Source: Triatoma infestans (lineage: Eukaryota > Arthropoda > Insecta > Hemiptera > Reduviidae). Taken from it: DNA of 64,000 nt. The DNA is taken from assembly GCA_011037195.1 (NCBI GenBank), contig JAAEAF010000247.1, forward strand, positions 239,294 through 303,293. Direction: 5' to 3'. The notes beneath the pieces were generated by a model, which saw only the letters and a list, made by a program, of their open reading frames with translations, did not search any database and was not told where the DNA came from. A program made the translations under genes and the position numbers. Below, piece after piece: positions 10,743 through 23,140 of this stretch (positions are counted from its first letter, which is position 1; every line of letters starts with the position of its first letter).

Positions 10743-12532
10743 TTTTTTTTCTATACTTTTTATTATTAATATTTTCTTATTATTCCAATTTATTACGTTT
10801 TTTATGTTAAAACTATACATTTGCTAAGTACATATCGCATTTAATACATAATAAATAAATTAGTTAGTATTTCATTTCTATATTATTTCATTTCAAACAT
10901 GTGGCTAACAAAGTCACGAATGAAGTGGCTCATAAACGGAGAATCGCCACACGAGTGGCGCGACACAAGTCGCTACGTCTGAAAGAAGCCTAAAGTGTTT
11001 TTAATTTTTTTGAAAATTTTAAACAATACAAGGATGTCTGTATGGTTTGCCTATACTAGTGTGGTTTACAATTTTTTTTATTATGACTTCTACATAATTG
11101 GGGTATGGTTTATATATAGGTATTTACTTAAAAATGATGGTAATGCGATAGAAAGTAGTTTGAAATAACAATATGCCTCTTTAACTTCTATGTTAGTGCC
11201 ACTCTATTGGTGTATAAGTGTGCTCTTAACAACTAACCAAAGTGCGTGTATGCGAGAGAGAGAGAGATGGTGAGAGGGGGGGAAAAGTTTCTCTCTAAAC
11301 TCAACTTTATAGAGTCTGTATATTTCTCAATTAAAGTAATGACTCTTTTTCACTGTTAATAATAGAGATATAAGTGAGCGGTAAATAAAGGTTTGAGACA
11401 AGTATGTAAATCTGTAGGTGGGCCTCGCCGCGTACTTTAATATTAGTATGTCGGGCCTTGTGTATGTGTGTGTGCATGTGTGTGTGTGTGTATGTAGTTT
11501 AAAAAGAAGAAAAAGAGAGAAGAAAAAAAAATTAAAAAAAAAAAAAAACTAGACAGTGGTACAATGATCAACTAAGAGAATATAAAGAGAATAAGAAAGA
11601 TGGATTGAGAGAAAACGAAACTCTACTAACATATCCCCAATCGTTGGTTAAATATTCATAAGTTACTATCCTTAGTGAAAACATGTACTATATATATATA
11701 TATAGATATATATAATACACTAGAAAAGAACTCTTTCTAAGGTGAAGATTGGTGTGGTGCCGCCTCCCACTCTAAAAACCGGATTGGGGCCTTCTAATGT
11801 CTATATCACTATACCTCATAGTTATGTATTGACTTTACTAAAAACATTTTTCTCTACTTAAAAACACATCTCTTCCCTCTAACGGGTCCTATACACTTAC
11901 TTACTTACTTACTTACGTGCGTGGTATGTACATACGCGAGCCTATGTAAATATATCGGTCTACAAAAATATATAATATAATAGGGCATTATCTTGGTATA
12001 TTATTTATTTGTGGAATATAGTATTAAAAAAATATTTTTTTTTTTGTAAATCGGGAATGAAACACTCACACGTCATTTTCTTCCTACACAATTTACACAA
12101 TTATAATTTACAAACTTTCTTCAAACTAGGAATTTTTATTAAATAATTAATTGTCTTCAAAATCCATCTTCCAACCGCCATTACAACCTTACTAAAATCA
12201 GTTTCCTCAGGGAAAAATAAATTATCAGACAAAAGTGGGGAAATACATCTATATTTGTATAGTTAGTATTTCCCAAGTTTTTATGAAACCGGTAATATTA
12301 TTGGAGAGAATCGTAGAAAAATGAAAAATGTTTTAAGTAATATAGAACTTCCGGTCAACTGATTTTCTTCAGATTCAGATTTGACGATACATTTAATTCT
12401 AATTAAATTAATATATTCAACACTGTGTACTTCAAAACGTGAAGAATTACCGGTGAAAAAAAAATCGATATCGAAAATTTTTATACTATCGAATTGTATA
12501 CATCTGAATCAATAAAATCTGATTTCTTCGTC
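10743..12532. other. No gene recognised
   Basis: AT-rich sequence with GT and GA microsatellites (near 11260 and 11460), an (ACTT)n run near 11898, and at about 12345-12490 scraps resembling a very old HINE (ACTTCCGGTCAACTG, GGTGAAAAAAAAATCGATATCG). No convincing reading frame. Confidence 0.6.
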
Positions 12533-12774
12533 ATTAGGGAAGGGAATAGCTAAGTTGGTTAGCATACTGGACTCCCACGTGTAGGAGCCGGGTTCGAGTC
12601 CAGCTGTGCTGTCCTTAGATTTTTTTCTTTCTAGGAACCTCTTCGCCTCACTGTCCGGTGATGGGCAGTGTTGTCTAACCAGAGAACACTATCCGGAGGC
12701 CGGCAGTGCATTGAGAAGGCTCCGGGCGCTAATGACCGTAGCTGTTGACTCGCCTTAAATTAAAAAAAAAAAAA
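12533..12774 (+). mobile_element. tRNA-derived SINE, family 1
   Basis: 242 bp flanked by the 9-bp duplication TTCTTCGTC (12524-12532 and 12775-12783). The head is tRNA-like: A box TAGCTAAGTTGGTTAGCA and B box GGGTTCGAGTCC, spaced as in a pol III promoter. A conserved tRNA-unrelated body (CCTCTTCGCC, GGTGATGGGCAGTGTTGTC, GGAGGCCGGCAGTGCA) follows, with an A-rich tail. No protein; mobilised by LINE machinery. Confidence 0.92.
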
Positions 12775-12961
12775 TTCTTCGTCGATTGCGTGTATATTTT
12801 ACATTTTCATAATTTTTTTTTTTTTTTGCCTTCTCGAGCTACAGCGAGAAAGATTTTGTCAAAGTTACAAAATTAGTTTACTACAGAATGTTTGTTTTGA
12901 GATTCCTAAGTAAGAATAAATTTTTAGCGAATCATAAATTGAATTCTAAGAAATTCTAGAA

Positions 12962-13642
12962 AACTTGATATTCCATTTAGGTATCACCATGCGATCTGAC
13001 AGTACGTTATCTATCAAGATTCTTCAACCGGAAGTACCACTTTACTAGTTTTTTTTTTTTTACTTTTTTTTTTTTTTTCATAAATGGCCCCAACGATTTT
13101 CTTGAAACTTGACACTTCAACTACACATACTAACAGCTACAACTTTTATTTGAAACATTTTTCTGGAAAAATGCATTTAAGGCTACTTTTAGGGGGGTTA
13201 CGTTTTCCACTAAAGTGCTGTTTCAGTTTATTAGACAATTCTCTCATCTAAATAATATTAATTAGAATTAGATGTGTTGTTGAAATTCCGAGTTTGAAAA
13301 AAAAATCGGGATTACCGGAAGTGCGTTTACTTTACCACTTTACTAAATAATTTTTTTCACTTTTTCGCGATTTTCTTACAAAATGGCTCCGACGATTTTC
13401 TTGAAACTTCGTATAAACTAAGTATACAAATTCATTTAAGAGCACTTTTGGGTGATCGGGATTATGTTTTTTCTCTAAAGTGCTATCATTGTTGATAACA
13501 CAAGTTCTACTATCCAAACAAAATTAATTAGAAATAAATAAATGGCCAAAATTCCGAAATGGCCGAGTTTCAAGAAAATTAGTTTACCGGAAGTGGGTTT
13601 TACTGAACAGTTTTTTTTTCAGTTTTGACGGATTTCATTAAA
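12962..13642 (+). mobile_element. HINE, truncated at both ends
   Basis: Starts inside the HINE at AAACTTGATATTCC and ends before the 3' subterminal motif, at AATTTCATTAAATTG-like sequence, where a SINE adjoins. Both internal modules are present but diverged. Confidence 0.85.
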
Positions 13643-13866
13643 TTGACGTCAACATCTATGATCATTGGCGCCCCGGAGCCTACTCAGTGCACTGCCGGCC
13701 TCCGGACAGTGTTCTCTCGTTACAGACAACACTGTCCATCACCGGACATTGAGCTGTAGAGGCTTCTAGGAAGAAAAAAATCTAAGGGTAGCACAGCTAG
13801 ACTCGAAAACCCTAGTCCTGCGCATGGGAGTCCAGTACGCTAACCACTTAGCTATTACCTTCCCTT
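13643..13866 (-). mobile_element. tRNA-derived SINE, family 1
   Basis: Reverse-oriented family-1 SINE. The complement of the B box (GACTCGAAAACCCTAG, mutated) and A box (TAACCACTTAGCTA) lie at 13800-13855. The body lies at 13665-13780. The A-tail is missing, so it is truncated where it meets the HINE. From 13867 to 15047 I see no gene: AT-rich sequence with short T and CT runs. Confidence 0.85.
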
Positions 13867-15047
13867 AACTAATTCACTAATAAACTTTCTTTTTTTTCTT
13901 ACTCTAATCTTCTAGACTTTGCTTAATCTATAAGTCCCTTCATCTATAAAATATAGTTTTAGCACCCCAGGTGCATTGATGTTGGGGACAGACCGGCAAA
14001 AATTCTGTAGTGACTCTTTCATTGTCACGAGTAAAATGCATAAAATAATGGAAAAAATTCGATTAGGAAAACAATGAACAGACAAAAATCGTATAATTCT
14101 TTACGGTCGGGTACAAAGTATATAATATGCTAAAGAAAGTTATATAGATTCCATCGTACACAGAAAAAGGAGGAGACCTAGGTTTGCGTGCGTATGTTTT
14201 ACTTCGTATTGTATACGATGTTAACTTGAAAAGATGTGCTGGCATTCTCCTGGGAGGGAAACTTGCCTTTACAACTCTGTTCTCTGATTCTCCATCTTTT
14301 TTTTTTGACACAAACTTCTCTCACTAAAGGTGGTGACCCTAACGAGGGTGTTTTTTTTTCCTTTTCTTTTTCACCTTTAACAATAATAACACAAAAATCT
14401 ACTCCCCTATTAAGAAAAAAGAAAAGTTGTGCAGGAGGTAGAAGTAGAAGCTGCCTAGCTTTAACGATAACTAACAAAGGAGCGTCCCGTACTAGGTGAA
14501 ACTAACCTGTCTGCAGAAAACAAGGGCATAAAGCAGGTAATTTGTGTGCAGCACACACACACATACCTAAAACAGATAAAAGAAGGAAACCTCTCTTTCT
14601 TTTTTTGATGTCCTAACCCTCACTTCGTCTTTCATATATAGAAGGCGTCACATGTCAATAGTACTATTGACCACCAAATATCTCTACATCATTATTATAA
14701 TGGTTGATTGAGTGGTTAGGACGTGTGCTATTGCCGCCGTTGGCGTTAGATGATAACTTTTAAAAATAATAACATCAAAGAAATATTTTGCCGGCTTCAT
14801 TTCATGGAAATAACATTTTCTTTTCCAAACACCCATTATCTCTTTTTTTAACTTCTTGCAACAAAAATCATAGGCGTCAACCTTTTTTATCATTCTATTT
14901 TTCCTTTCTCCAACTTCCGTTGAAAAAAAAAAAGAATTTTAAAAATCGTATCATTATTTCTAGTACTTTGCATCTATTTCAATGTCATTTTCTTACAAAT
15001 GGATTTCCGAATCGAATTTCTATGATGTAACATACTAATTACTAAAA

Positions 15048-16022
15048 TCTGGTGTGAAACACTCACACAACTTTCTCTAACTCCAGTTCTCAAAATTATA
15101 ATTGACAAATTTTATAGTTTGTGTAGCAAATTTAATGAAATTCTTCGAAAACTGAAAAAAAAAACTGTTCAGTAAAAGCGCACTTCCGGTTTACTAATTT
15201 CCTTGAAACTCGGAATTTTGGCCATCTATTTATTTCTAATTAATTTTCTTTGGATGATTAGTATTGTATAATCAACTATGATAGCACTATAGACAAAAAC
15301 ATAACCCCTACTCCTCCCCTCCTAAAAGTGCCCTTAAATGAATTGTGTCCCAGAGAAATGTTTTAAATAAAATTTGTAGATCTTTGTATGTTTAATTTAT
15401 ATACAAAGTTGCAAGAAAATCGTCCGAGCCACTTTGTGAGAAAATCGCGAAAAAGTGAAAAAAAATCATTTAGTAAAGTGGTAAAGTAAAACGCACTTCC
15501 GGTTATGTGATTTTTTTTCAAACTCGGAATTTCAACAACATATTTAATTCTAATTAACATTATTTAGATGATAGAATTGAATAGAGGGGAACCTAACCCC
15601 ACTACTCCCCCATAACTGCCCTTAAATAACTTTTCCCAGAGAACTGTTTCAAATAAATGTTGTAGCTCATTGTATGGGTAGTTAATGTACTAAGTTTGAA
15701 GAAAATTGTCGGAGCCATTTTTAGAGAAAATCGCAAAAAAGTAAAAACAAAAAACAACTAGTAAAGTGGTACTTCCGGTTGAGGAATTTTGACAGATAAC
15801 GTACTGTCAGAACCCCTAGTGATACCTAAATGGAATATCAAGTATCAAATTACTACAGTTTTTCGTGTTTGTTCTGTGCTGTTCACATACACACACAGAC
15901 CATATCCTAAAAACCACTTTTTTGGACTCAGGAAACCTCAAAACGAATATTTCCAATGAAAACTCGATATAAAAAATTTGACACGATTACAATACTTTCT
16001 CTTACTAGGAGTAAGAGAAAGT
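15048..16022 (-). mobile_element. HINE, full length
   Basis: On the + strand it runs from TCTGGTGTGAAAC to GGAGTAAGAGAAAGT, 975 bp, with the terminal hairpin, both modules and the internal CA tract (short here). Flanked by A runs on the + strand, i.e. inserted in a T run in element orientation. Confidence 0.87.
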
Positions 16023-16036
16023 TAAAAAAAAAAAAA

Positions 16037-16595
16037 AAATAGTATACGAAATTTAATGAAATTCATCTATGTTTTTTTATAGAGAAAATCACAAAAACTG
16101 GAAAAAAAAAAACATATCAGTAAAAACACACTTCCGGTTCATTAATTTTCTTGAAACCCGAAATTGTGGCAATCTATTTATTTATAAATTAACCTATTAA
16201 ACTGAAAACCCATTGATTCAGTAAAGTCACATTTCCTGTCATCTGATTTAATATTTCCGGTCATCTGAACAACATATTTAATTCTAATTTATATTATTTA
16301 GATGATAGTATTATGTAATAAAAGTGAAATAGCACTTTAGAGGAAAACTTAACCCCATACCTAACTCCCTTAGCATTTTCCCGGAGAAATGTTTCAAATA
16401 AAAATTATAACTTGGTTGATATACCAAGTTTAAAGAAAAACCGTTGGAGATATTTTCGAGAAAATTGAAAAAAAAGTTAAAAAAAAAAAAAATTCAGTGA
16501 AGTGCTACTTCCGGTTGAGAAATTTTGATAGATAACCTACTGTTTGATCCCATGACGGTAATACCCATACGGAATGGCGAGTTTGAACTTTTTTA
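16037..16595 (-). mobile_element. Diverged HINE fragment
   Basis: An older, deleted copy directly downstream of the full element, in the same direction. It keeps the CACTTCCGGTTCATTAATTTTC module start and the ACTTCCGGTTGAGAAATTTTG end block. The terminal hairpin and the last ~130 bases are lost. Confidence 0.75.
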
Positions 16596-17550
16596 CTATC
16601 TCTTACTCCTAGTCAGAGGAAGTATTGTAATCGTGTCAAATTTTCGATATTGAGTTTTCACCGGAAATATCCGTTTTGAGGTTCCCTGAGTCCAAAAAAA
16701 GTGGTTTTTAGAAAACGGTCTGTGTATTTGTGTGTGTATGTGAACAACATAGCTCAAAAACGAAAAACCGTAGAAAGTTGAAACTTGATATTCCGTTTAG
16801 GTATCACCATGGGATCTGACATACGTTATCTGTCAAAATTCCACAACCGGTCATTCCCCACTTTACTAGTTTTTTTTTTTTTACTTTCTTGCGATTTTCA
16901 AACTTGATATATCAACTGCACATACTAACAACTACAACTTTTATTTGAAACATTTCTCTGGGAAAATTCATTTAAGCGCATTTTTAGGGAGGGGGTGGGG
17001 TTAGGTTTTCATCTAAAGTGCTATTTCAGTTTATTGCACAATTCTATCATCTAAATAATGTTAATTAAAATTAAATATGTTGTTGAAATTCCGAGTTTGA
17101 AAAAAATCGGATAACCGGAAGTGCGTTTACTTTACCACTTTATTAAATGATTTTTTTCACTTTTTCACGATTTTCTAAAAAATGGCTCCGACGATTTTCT
17201 TGAAACAACTTATATAAACGAAATATACAAAGATCTATAACTTTTCTTTGAAACATTTTACACGGAAAATTCATTTAAGGGCACTTTTGGGGAAGGGTGG
17301 GGTTACTGCTTCCTCTAAAGTGTGTCATAGTTGATTATACAATTCTGTCATCCAAACAAAATTAATTAGAAATAAATAGATGGCCTAAATTCCATGTTTT
17401 AAGAAAATTTGTAAGCCGGAAGTGCGCTTTTACTGAACAGTTTTTTTCAGTTTTCGACGAATTTCGTTATATTTGGTACACTATAACATTTGTCAATTAT
17501 AATTTTAAGAACAGGAGTAAGAGAAAGTTGTGTGAGTGTTTCACACCAGA
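16596..17550 (+). mobile_element. HINE, full length
   Basis: Runs from CTATCTCTTACTCCTAG to CCAGA, opposite to the two copies on its left, so the three form a large imperfect inverted arrangement. It has the 5' hairpin, GT tract, two modules and the 3' hairpin. Confidence 0.87.
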
Positions 17551-17560
17551 TTTTTTCCGT

Positions 17561-17787
17561 TGTCTGAGCTATGCTGTTCACAAACCTACACACACTTGTG
17601 ATCATTTGCTGAAAACTACTTTTTTTGGAATATATGTTTATACGCACAGACCAATTGATAAAAACTCGTTTTTTTTTTGGACTCAGAGGACCTCAAAACG
17701 GATATTTCCGGTGAAAACTCGATATCGATAATTTGTCACGATTACAATTTATCGATTTTAGACTTCTTACTAAGAGTAAGAGAAAGT
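17561..17787 (-). mobile_element. HINE 5'-end fragment
   Basis: Contains only the terminal ~230 bases (GAGCTATGCTGTTCAC, CA tract, GGACCTCAAAACGGATATTTCC, then AAGAGTAAGAGAAAGT). A short internal duplication of the CACAGACCA...TTTTTTGGACTC stretch is visible. Confidence 0.8.
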
Positions 17788-18208
17788 AAAAATCTAGTAT
17801 AAAATTCTCACAAGATTTTCTCTTAATTCTGTTTGTACAATTATATATAAAATGACCAATTTTTGCTCATTTGAACCTAACATAAAGAGGTGGTCAAGTA
17901 TTAACCTACCAACCGACCAGGCAGGTCGAGAAGTGCATACATTGTAAACCAGAAGACCGTGCCAATAACACGGAACTAACATATTAACATATTTTTTTTC
18001 TGGATCTTTTTAAGGTGCACAACAGCTATGGTCCTTTGCACCTGTTTCTAATTTGTAAGGACTTATCCGGGATGCATATCCATACCCACCAGTCTAACAA
18101 TTTCTACAGCAAACCCACAGTCTATGTCTTATCATATTCCTCTACTCCCTTGTATCACTTATAAAATAAATACCTATACACAAGACACCAGCAAATAACT
18201 AAACACAT

Positions 18209-18395
18209 ATTTGTTGTGGTGGTTGGTTCCGCAGAGCTGGAAAGCATCAGAGACATTTTCCTTGGTAGCCTGCTTCATTTTGTGGTCATCGACCGGTTTC
18301 GGGCGTTCGCCCATCATCAGGATGCGTTTTTCAGACAGTGTGCCAACACAGACTCGTATAGAGTGTGAAACTAAGTTACTCTACACGAGTAGAAC
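18209..18395 (-). mobile_element. Ribozyme-bearing repeat R2
   Basis: One unit of a recurring repeat that starts TTTGTTGTGGTGGTTGGTTCC on the + strand. It contains the hammerhead-like motif described separately and ends after GCCAACACAGACTCGTA. The same unit recurs at 39081, 44277, 44410, 44744, 53540, 53820 and 58975. I assign it to a Penelope-like element by analogy with the family at 30862; no protein is attached here. Confidence 0.7.
18287..18325 (-). ncRNA. Hammerhead-ribozyme-like motif (R2)
   Basis: On the minus strand: CATC (helix I), then the CUGAUGA core. The hairpin GGGC-GAAC-GCCC (helix II) follows, with one extra U before it. Then come GAAA, a minimal palindromic helix III CCGGU, C at the predicted cleavage site, and GATG closing helix I with CATC. 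All core residues are present. The one-base insertion and tiny helix III differ from textbook hammerheads but resemble those reported in Penelope-like elements. Confidence 0.7.
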
Positions 18396-18543
18396 CTCTA
18401 ACGAAGAGGCTGTAACGAATTATGTGGCTGTATGTCAACATGTGTGACCGAGTCTCATTCTCGCTAGGACAACTTCTTCTCGCCGAGATTCTCGGTTTGA
18501 GGTTGACCATTTCTTTGTGGTACCCTTCATGATATTCCTTAGT

Positions 18544-19650
18544 TTATTTGACAGCTGCACTGATTGCCATTCCTTTTCCCAGTTGGAAAGATTTGTTTTT
18601 TTTTTTTAGAAATGCTTTCCAGTCGACTGCAAGGTCACATACGTCTCTACAAGACATTGTTGCCGCTTCTTTAGCAGCTTTGTTGGCAGATTCGTTATCT
18701 CTTATCCCCACATGACCGGGAATCCAAATAAAGGAGACTTCTTTATTTTCTCGTAGGCATAGTTCCAAGAACGTATGTATGCACTGAATTAATAAACTAT
18801 AGCCCCGATTGCCTATCATCTCCAGTGAGCTCCTTGAATCGGAGCAAATAATATATTTCTTAGGTTGATTGTAGTTCCGAATATGTTCTAGGGTTTTGTA
18901 TATAGCGAATAACTCGGCTGTAGATATGCTTGAGATATTGCTTAATGAGAAGTTGTACAGCCTCTCATTCATGACGAAAGCTGCTCCTACTCCATTTATC
19001 GCCTTTGACGCGTCGGTGAATATTTTAATATAATTTTTATATTTAAGCAGTAGTCGCTCTTATAGAAGGTTTTTGTATACATAGTTCGGAGTTTTACTTT
19101 TAATATATTTAACTAGTGTGCCGTCAAACTTAAGCCCATTCAGTATCCAAGGTTCTATTTTTGGAGAGATCGAACATACAGGTATGGGAATGGATATATT
19201 GTTTAGCAAAACAGAAATTTTTAAAACGTATGCCCAAAGGTAAAGTGTTTATATTTGTCCAAGCGTATAAATGTTCAAATTGAGGATTGTAAATGACTTC
19301 ATAGGCGACATGATTTTTTTTAACGGCATCAACCTTGACACATAGTTACACATCAGGTTGTCCCTTCTAACTTGCAGTGCTGGTTCTCCACTTTCAGCTA
19401 GAATACTTTCTATTGGACTTGTTCTCAGAGCTCCGAGTGACATGCGCAAACCCTCGTTAGGGCTAGTATTTATTATGTTGAGTACCGAGTCTCTTGCAGA
19501 CCCGTAAATTATACTATCGCAATCCAGTCTGCTACGAACAAAAGCTTTATAAAAATTTAATAAGTCATGGCGATCGGCACCCCATGCAGTATCTTTTACA
19601 ACATATTTACAATTAACATATTTAAAATTACGCACAAAAAAAGTTTCTAA
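18544..19650 (-). pseudogene. LINE fragment: RT C-terminus plus RNase H (I/jockey-like)
   Basis: Two remnants of one non-LTR retrotransposon read in order on the minus strand. At 19635-19249 the post-catalytic RT region reads KAFVRSRLDCDSIIYGSA...GLRMSLGALRTSPIES, typical of I/jockey-type LINEs. At 18972-18544 an RNase H domain follows: STAELFAIYKTLEHI, ICSDSRSSLEMI, and WIPGHVGIRDNESANKAAK. The acidic residues in AEL and CSDS are present. The last site reads ESANKA where Asp is usual (ESADKA), so RNase H is probably inactive. The two parts are separated by stops and shifts. The element is 5'-truncated and dead. Confidence 0.85.
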
Positions 19651-20285
19651 CCAAAATGATAGATTAATATCCGTAAAGTTTGTAAACCAAGTTTAAATGA
19701 GAAATTGTTTAAAGAGAAACAATGTAAACTCTTCAACATCGCAGAATTGCCCACCTTATTTTTTATATAGAAGTTTTACGAACTAGTAAACACCTCTCCA
19801 AGGAAATTTCTATTTTTCTATAATTAAATAACAAGTAAAATTAGATAATTTTTAGACACTAGGTTATATATTATTAATACTAATAAACATTTTATGAAAT
19901 CGAAATATTTGTAAAAGATAATTGAAATACTGTTAAAATTGTATAGATAAGTAAATAAATAAAATCCTGTGATGAAACACAAGTACTTGTGGCATTAATA
20001 TTATTACCCAGTGCAGAAGTGATGGTATAACATTGTTGTATTTACCCAGATTTAATATTGATCAAAGAATGAGTAGTAGTTATATTTACACATACAGAAG
20101 TGGTACTGTGTAGTTGTTTGGTAAATATGTATATGCAATGTTAATACAAACCGTACTATGTTGTTGACATATTTTTATATGTTTGTCTATCTTACTATCT
20201 TACCAAAGGCGCTTAACTTTGTTCTATTTATTTTGAAAAATATTAGATTTATTTTTGCAGTTTATTTATTTATTTTTATTTTCAC

Positions 20286-20540
20286 TTAGTAAGAGGAAGT
20301 ATTGCGGTTGTGTCAAATCTTCGATGTCTAGTTTTCATCGGAAAGATATATGTTTTTTGAGGTCCCCTGAGTCCGAAAAAAAAATGTTGCATTTTGTTTG
20401 CATAACTCAAAAAGTGAAAATTGCAGAAAGTTCAAACTTGATATTTAAGTTTAAGGTCCATAATGGGACCTGTTTAATTAGGTTTTGGTCAAAATCGGTC
20501 AACCGGAAGTACCACTGTACTGAGTGGTTTTTTTTTTTAC
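20286..20540 (+). mobile_element. Old HINE 5' fragment
   Basis: Starts CTTAGTAAGAGGAAGT and runs to ACCGGAAGTACCACTGTACTG. Diverged, with no GT tract. A second HINE starts directly after it. Between 19651 and 20285 I see only AT-rich sequence. Confidence 0.75.
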
Positions 20541-21735
20541 TTTTTCTTACACCTAGTAAAAGGAAGTATTGTAATCGTGCCAAATTTTCGATATCGTGTT
20601 TTCGTCGGAAATATCCTTTTTGAAGTCTCCTGAGTCCAAAAAAGTGGTTTTTAGAAAATGGTCTATTTGTGAGGTCCGTGTGTGCGTCTGTGTGTTTATC
20701 CGTGTGTGTCGGTGTGAACAGTATAGCTCAAAAACGAATAATCGTAGAAAGTTCGAACTTGATATTCCGATTAGGTATGTAATGACATGGCAAAGTCATT
20801 GACATCGGCAAAGTACGCCAAAGAAATAATTTACAAAAGGTGAAAACAGTAACACTGTTGGCCGCCGACAGCCGCGGTCAACCAAACAAACAACAAAGCC
20901 TTTTCATCAATTCTCACATCAAAGGCAGGCACCGCGATAAGTATGGCCACTAAATAAGGTCAGAAAACTACGAAGGTCGCACAAGGCCGCACACTAAGAC
21001 AGATATCTTGGTGTGAGTGTGAACAACAATATATATAAACTCTATGATATACGACGAGAGGATTATTATATCATCTACGACCAAACTATACACGAGCGGC
21101 AATTCACAGTTATATTCAACTTATCATTCTCGTAGTTGTGCACTTTAGTTCGTTATTTTAACCATTCTAAATTATCAGCTATTTATCTTCTATTTATTAT
21201 TAAGTATTTTATTATAGTTATTAGTTACCATTTATCACGTTTAAATTATTGTTAAAATACAGTTTATTTTTATATGAAAAACCGTTTAATAATTCGAGCA
21301 CTAACTTCCAAATCTCTCAAACTAACTTCCGCCCTCTTCAAGACATCTGCTACTACAGGAATCACACATCAAACGACTCCATTACATTTAATATCTGATT
21401 CCATTACAGGTATCACCATGGGATTCGACAGTAAGTCATCTGTCAAAATTCCTCAACCAGAAGTACCACTTTACTAAATGTTTTTTTTTTTTTCACTTTC
21501 TTGCGGTTTTCTCAAAAATGGCTCCGACGATTTTCTTCAAAATTGGTATATCAAGTACACATACAAAGAGCTACAATTTTTATGTGAAACATTTCTCCGG
21601 CAAAATTCATTTAAGGAAGGTTTTAGGGTGGAGCGGAGTTACGCTTTTCTCTAAATTGCTGTTTTAGTTTACTGTACTATTCTAACATCCATACAATATT
21701 AATTAGAATTTAATATGTTGCCAAAATTCTTTCTT
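20541..21735 (+). mobile_element. HINE interrupted by a solo LTR
   Basis: The 5' part (20541-20777) breaks at ...CCGATTAGGTA. The continuation (GGTATCACCATGGGATTCGAC...) resumes at 21409, runs through one module and is cut at about 21735. The break is exactly the solo LTR with its duplicated GGTA. Confidence 0.85.
20778..21408. mobile_element. Solo LTR of a Ty3/gypsy-like element
   Basis: 631 bp, starting TGTAATG and ending CATTACA (perfect 7-bp inverted termini). Flanked by a 4-bp duplication GGTA at 20774-20777 and 21409-21412, and sitting inside a HINE. It carries a TATA-like ATATATAAAC near 21033 on the + strand. No internal region is present, as expected after LTR-LTR recombination. Its termini resemble, but its body does not match, the LTR at 1892. 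Confidence 0.9.
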
Positions 21736-21739
21736 TCTT

Positions 21740-22894
21740 TTTTTTTTAATATTACTTAAACTTTACATTTATATAGCCTAAGTATTCTACCAAACATTGC
21801 AAAACTCTGAAGAATATGAAAATAGAGTGTTCTCCATAACTTGAATAGGTTTGTAAAATATGGGGCTAGAATTTTGTGCAATAACTCTGCCCATTTCTTG
21901 TTCGAATTTTTGCACAGCTCATTATCCACTTATTGGAAACCTTTTATTTCATGACAGAGATCACAATCACGGGAGGGTCTAAGAAACTATCCCTGTTTAA
22001 ATAGCTTCTATCTTTTCAAATTTTCTAATCGCATAGATTACCTTAATCTTTTGGTTGTGGAAACAGCGAATTTACATTTTTAATCTATTTTTGATATTTT
22101 ATTTACAACTGTTTTGTTATATCTTCGCTTAAATGAAATCTCATATTGTTTTTGCCATATCCCCACCACTTTCAAAGTTAAGTACTTTTCAAAATTCCTT
22201 TTATTAAATTTCTCGCTACTCTAAGTAGCTTCCTTTGCCATTACATTCACTATATCATTATTTCCAGTGCCACAATGTACACTTTGGTCCAAGCGAAATT
22301 TTTTCTTTTACACCATTATTTTTTTAAAATATTTACTATATTAAGAACTTTGATATTTTGAAATAAATGAATTGTTTAATTTCATAGTTGCTTTTTTTTT
22401 TTTGCAATCGTGGAATAATGTAACGATTCATTACAGTAAATTTAGTGAAGAAAGTTTAACTTTCACACACTTGTGAGTTAGACACTACTTTCACTCACTT
22501 GTGTGTAAAAGTAACCATTATTCAACTCTAATTAGCCCGACATCTAGTTGCAACACGCAAAAACAAGATCAACATAAATCATAGATACAGTGGGTTTGAG
22601 GTTAAACCAAAATGGAACAGGTTATAGAGAGATGTAGTATTCAACTTGAATTAAAATACATTCCTCAATACTTGCCCTTTTTCATATTTTTTTTATATTC
22701 ATTTAAATTAAGAACCAATTTAATATGATTGCAGAAAAAAAAATCTAGTATTTAACTCTAAAGACAAACTCTCGTTCAGTTGATACACTCGCTAGCGCTC
22801 GTGTGGGCAGATCTCAATCTCGAGTGTGTAAAAAGTGGCCGATTTCTCTAACAGAGAGTAAGTATAACAGATCTTTAAGTTCAAATGTAGAAGA
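21740..22894. other. No gene recognised
   Basis: AT-rich sequence with T runs. Nothing coding or repetitive could be supported on either strand. Confidence 0.5.
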
Positions 22895-23140
22895 GGGAAG
22901 GGAATAGCTAAGTGGTTAGCATACTGGACTCCCACGCGGCGGACCCAGGTTCGAGTCCAGCTGTGCTATCCTTAGATTTTTTTCTTCCTAGGAGCCTCTA
23001 CAGCTCATTCACTGTCTGGTGATGGACAGTGCTGTCTGTAACGAGAGAACACTGTCCGGAGGCCGGCAGTGCATTGAGAGGGATCCGGCCGCCAATGACC
23101 ATAGATGTTGACGCGCCTTAAATTAAAAAAAAAAAAAAAA
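22895..23140 (+). mobile_element. tRNA-derived SINE, family 1
   Basis: A well-preserved copy. A box TAGCTAAGTGGTTAGCA, B box AGGTTCGAGTCC, the family body and a 16-base A tail. A short duplication CAAATGT lies at 22882-22888 and 23143-23149. Confidence 0.92.

Noticed and set aside
12545..12605. tRNA gene (also at 22900, 52150, 28310)
   Set aside because: A and B boxes are present, but cloverleaf pairing is poor and each is attached to a repeated body with a tail. They are SINE heads.
14236..14499. 87-codon frame and overlapping opposite-strand frames
   Set aside because: Several overlapping frames on both strands in low-complexity sequence. No domain and no splice context.
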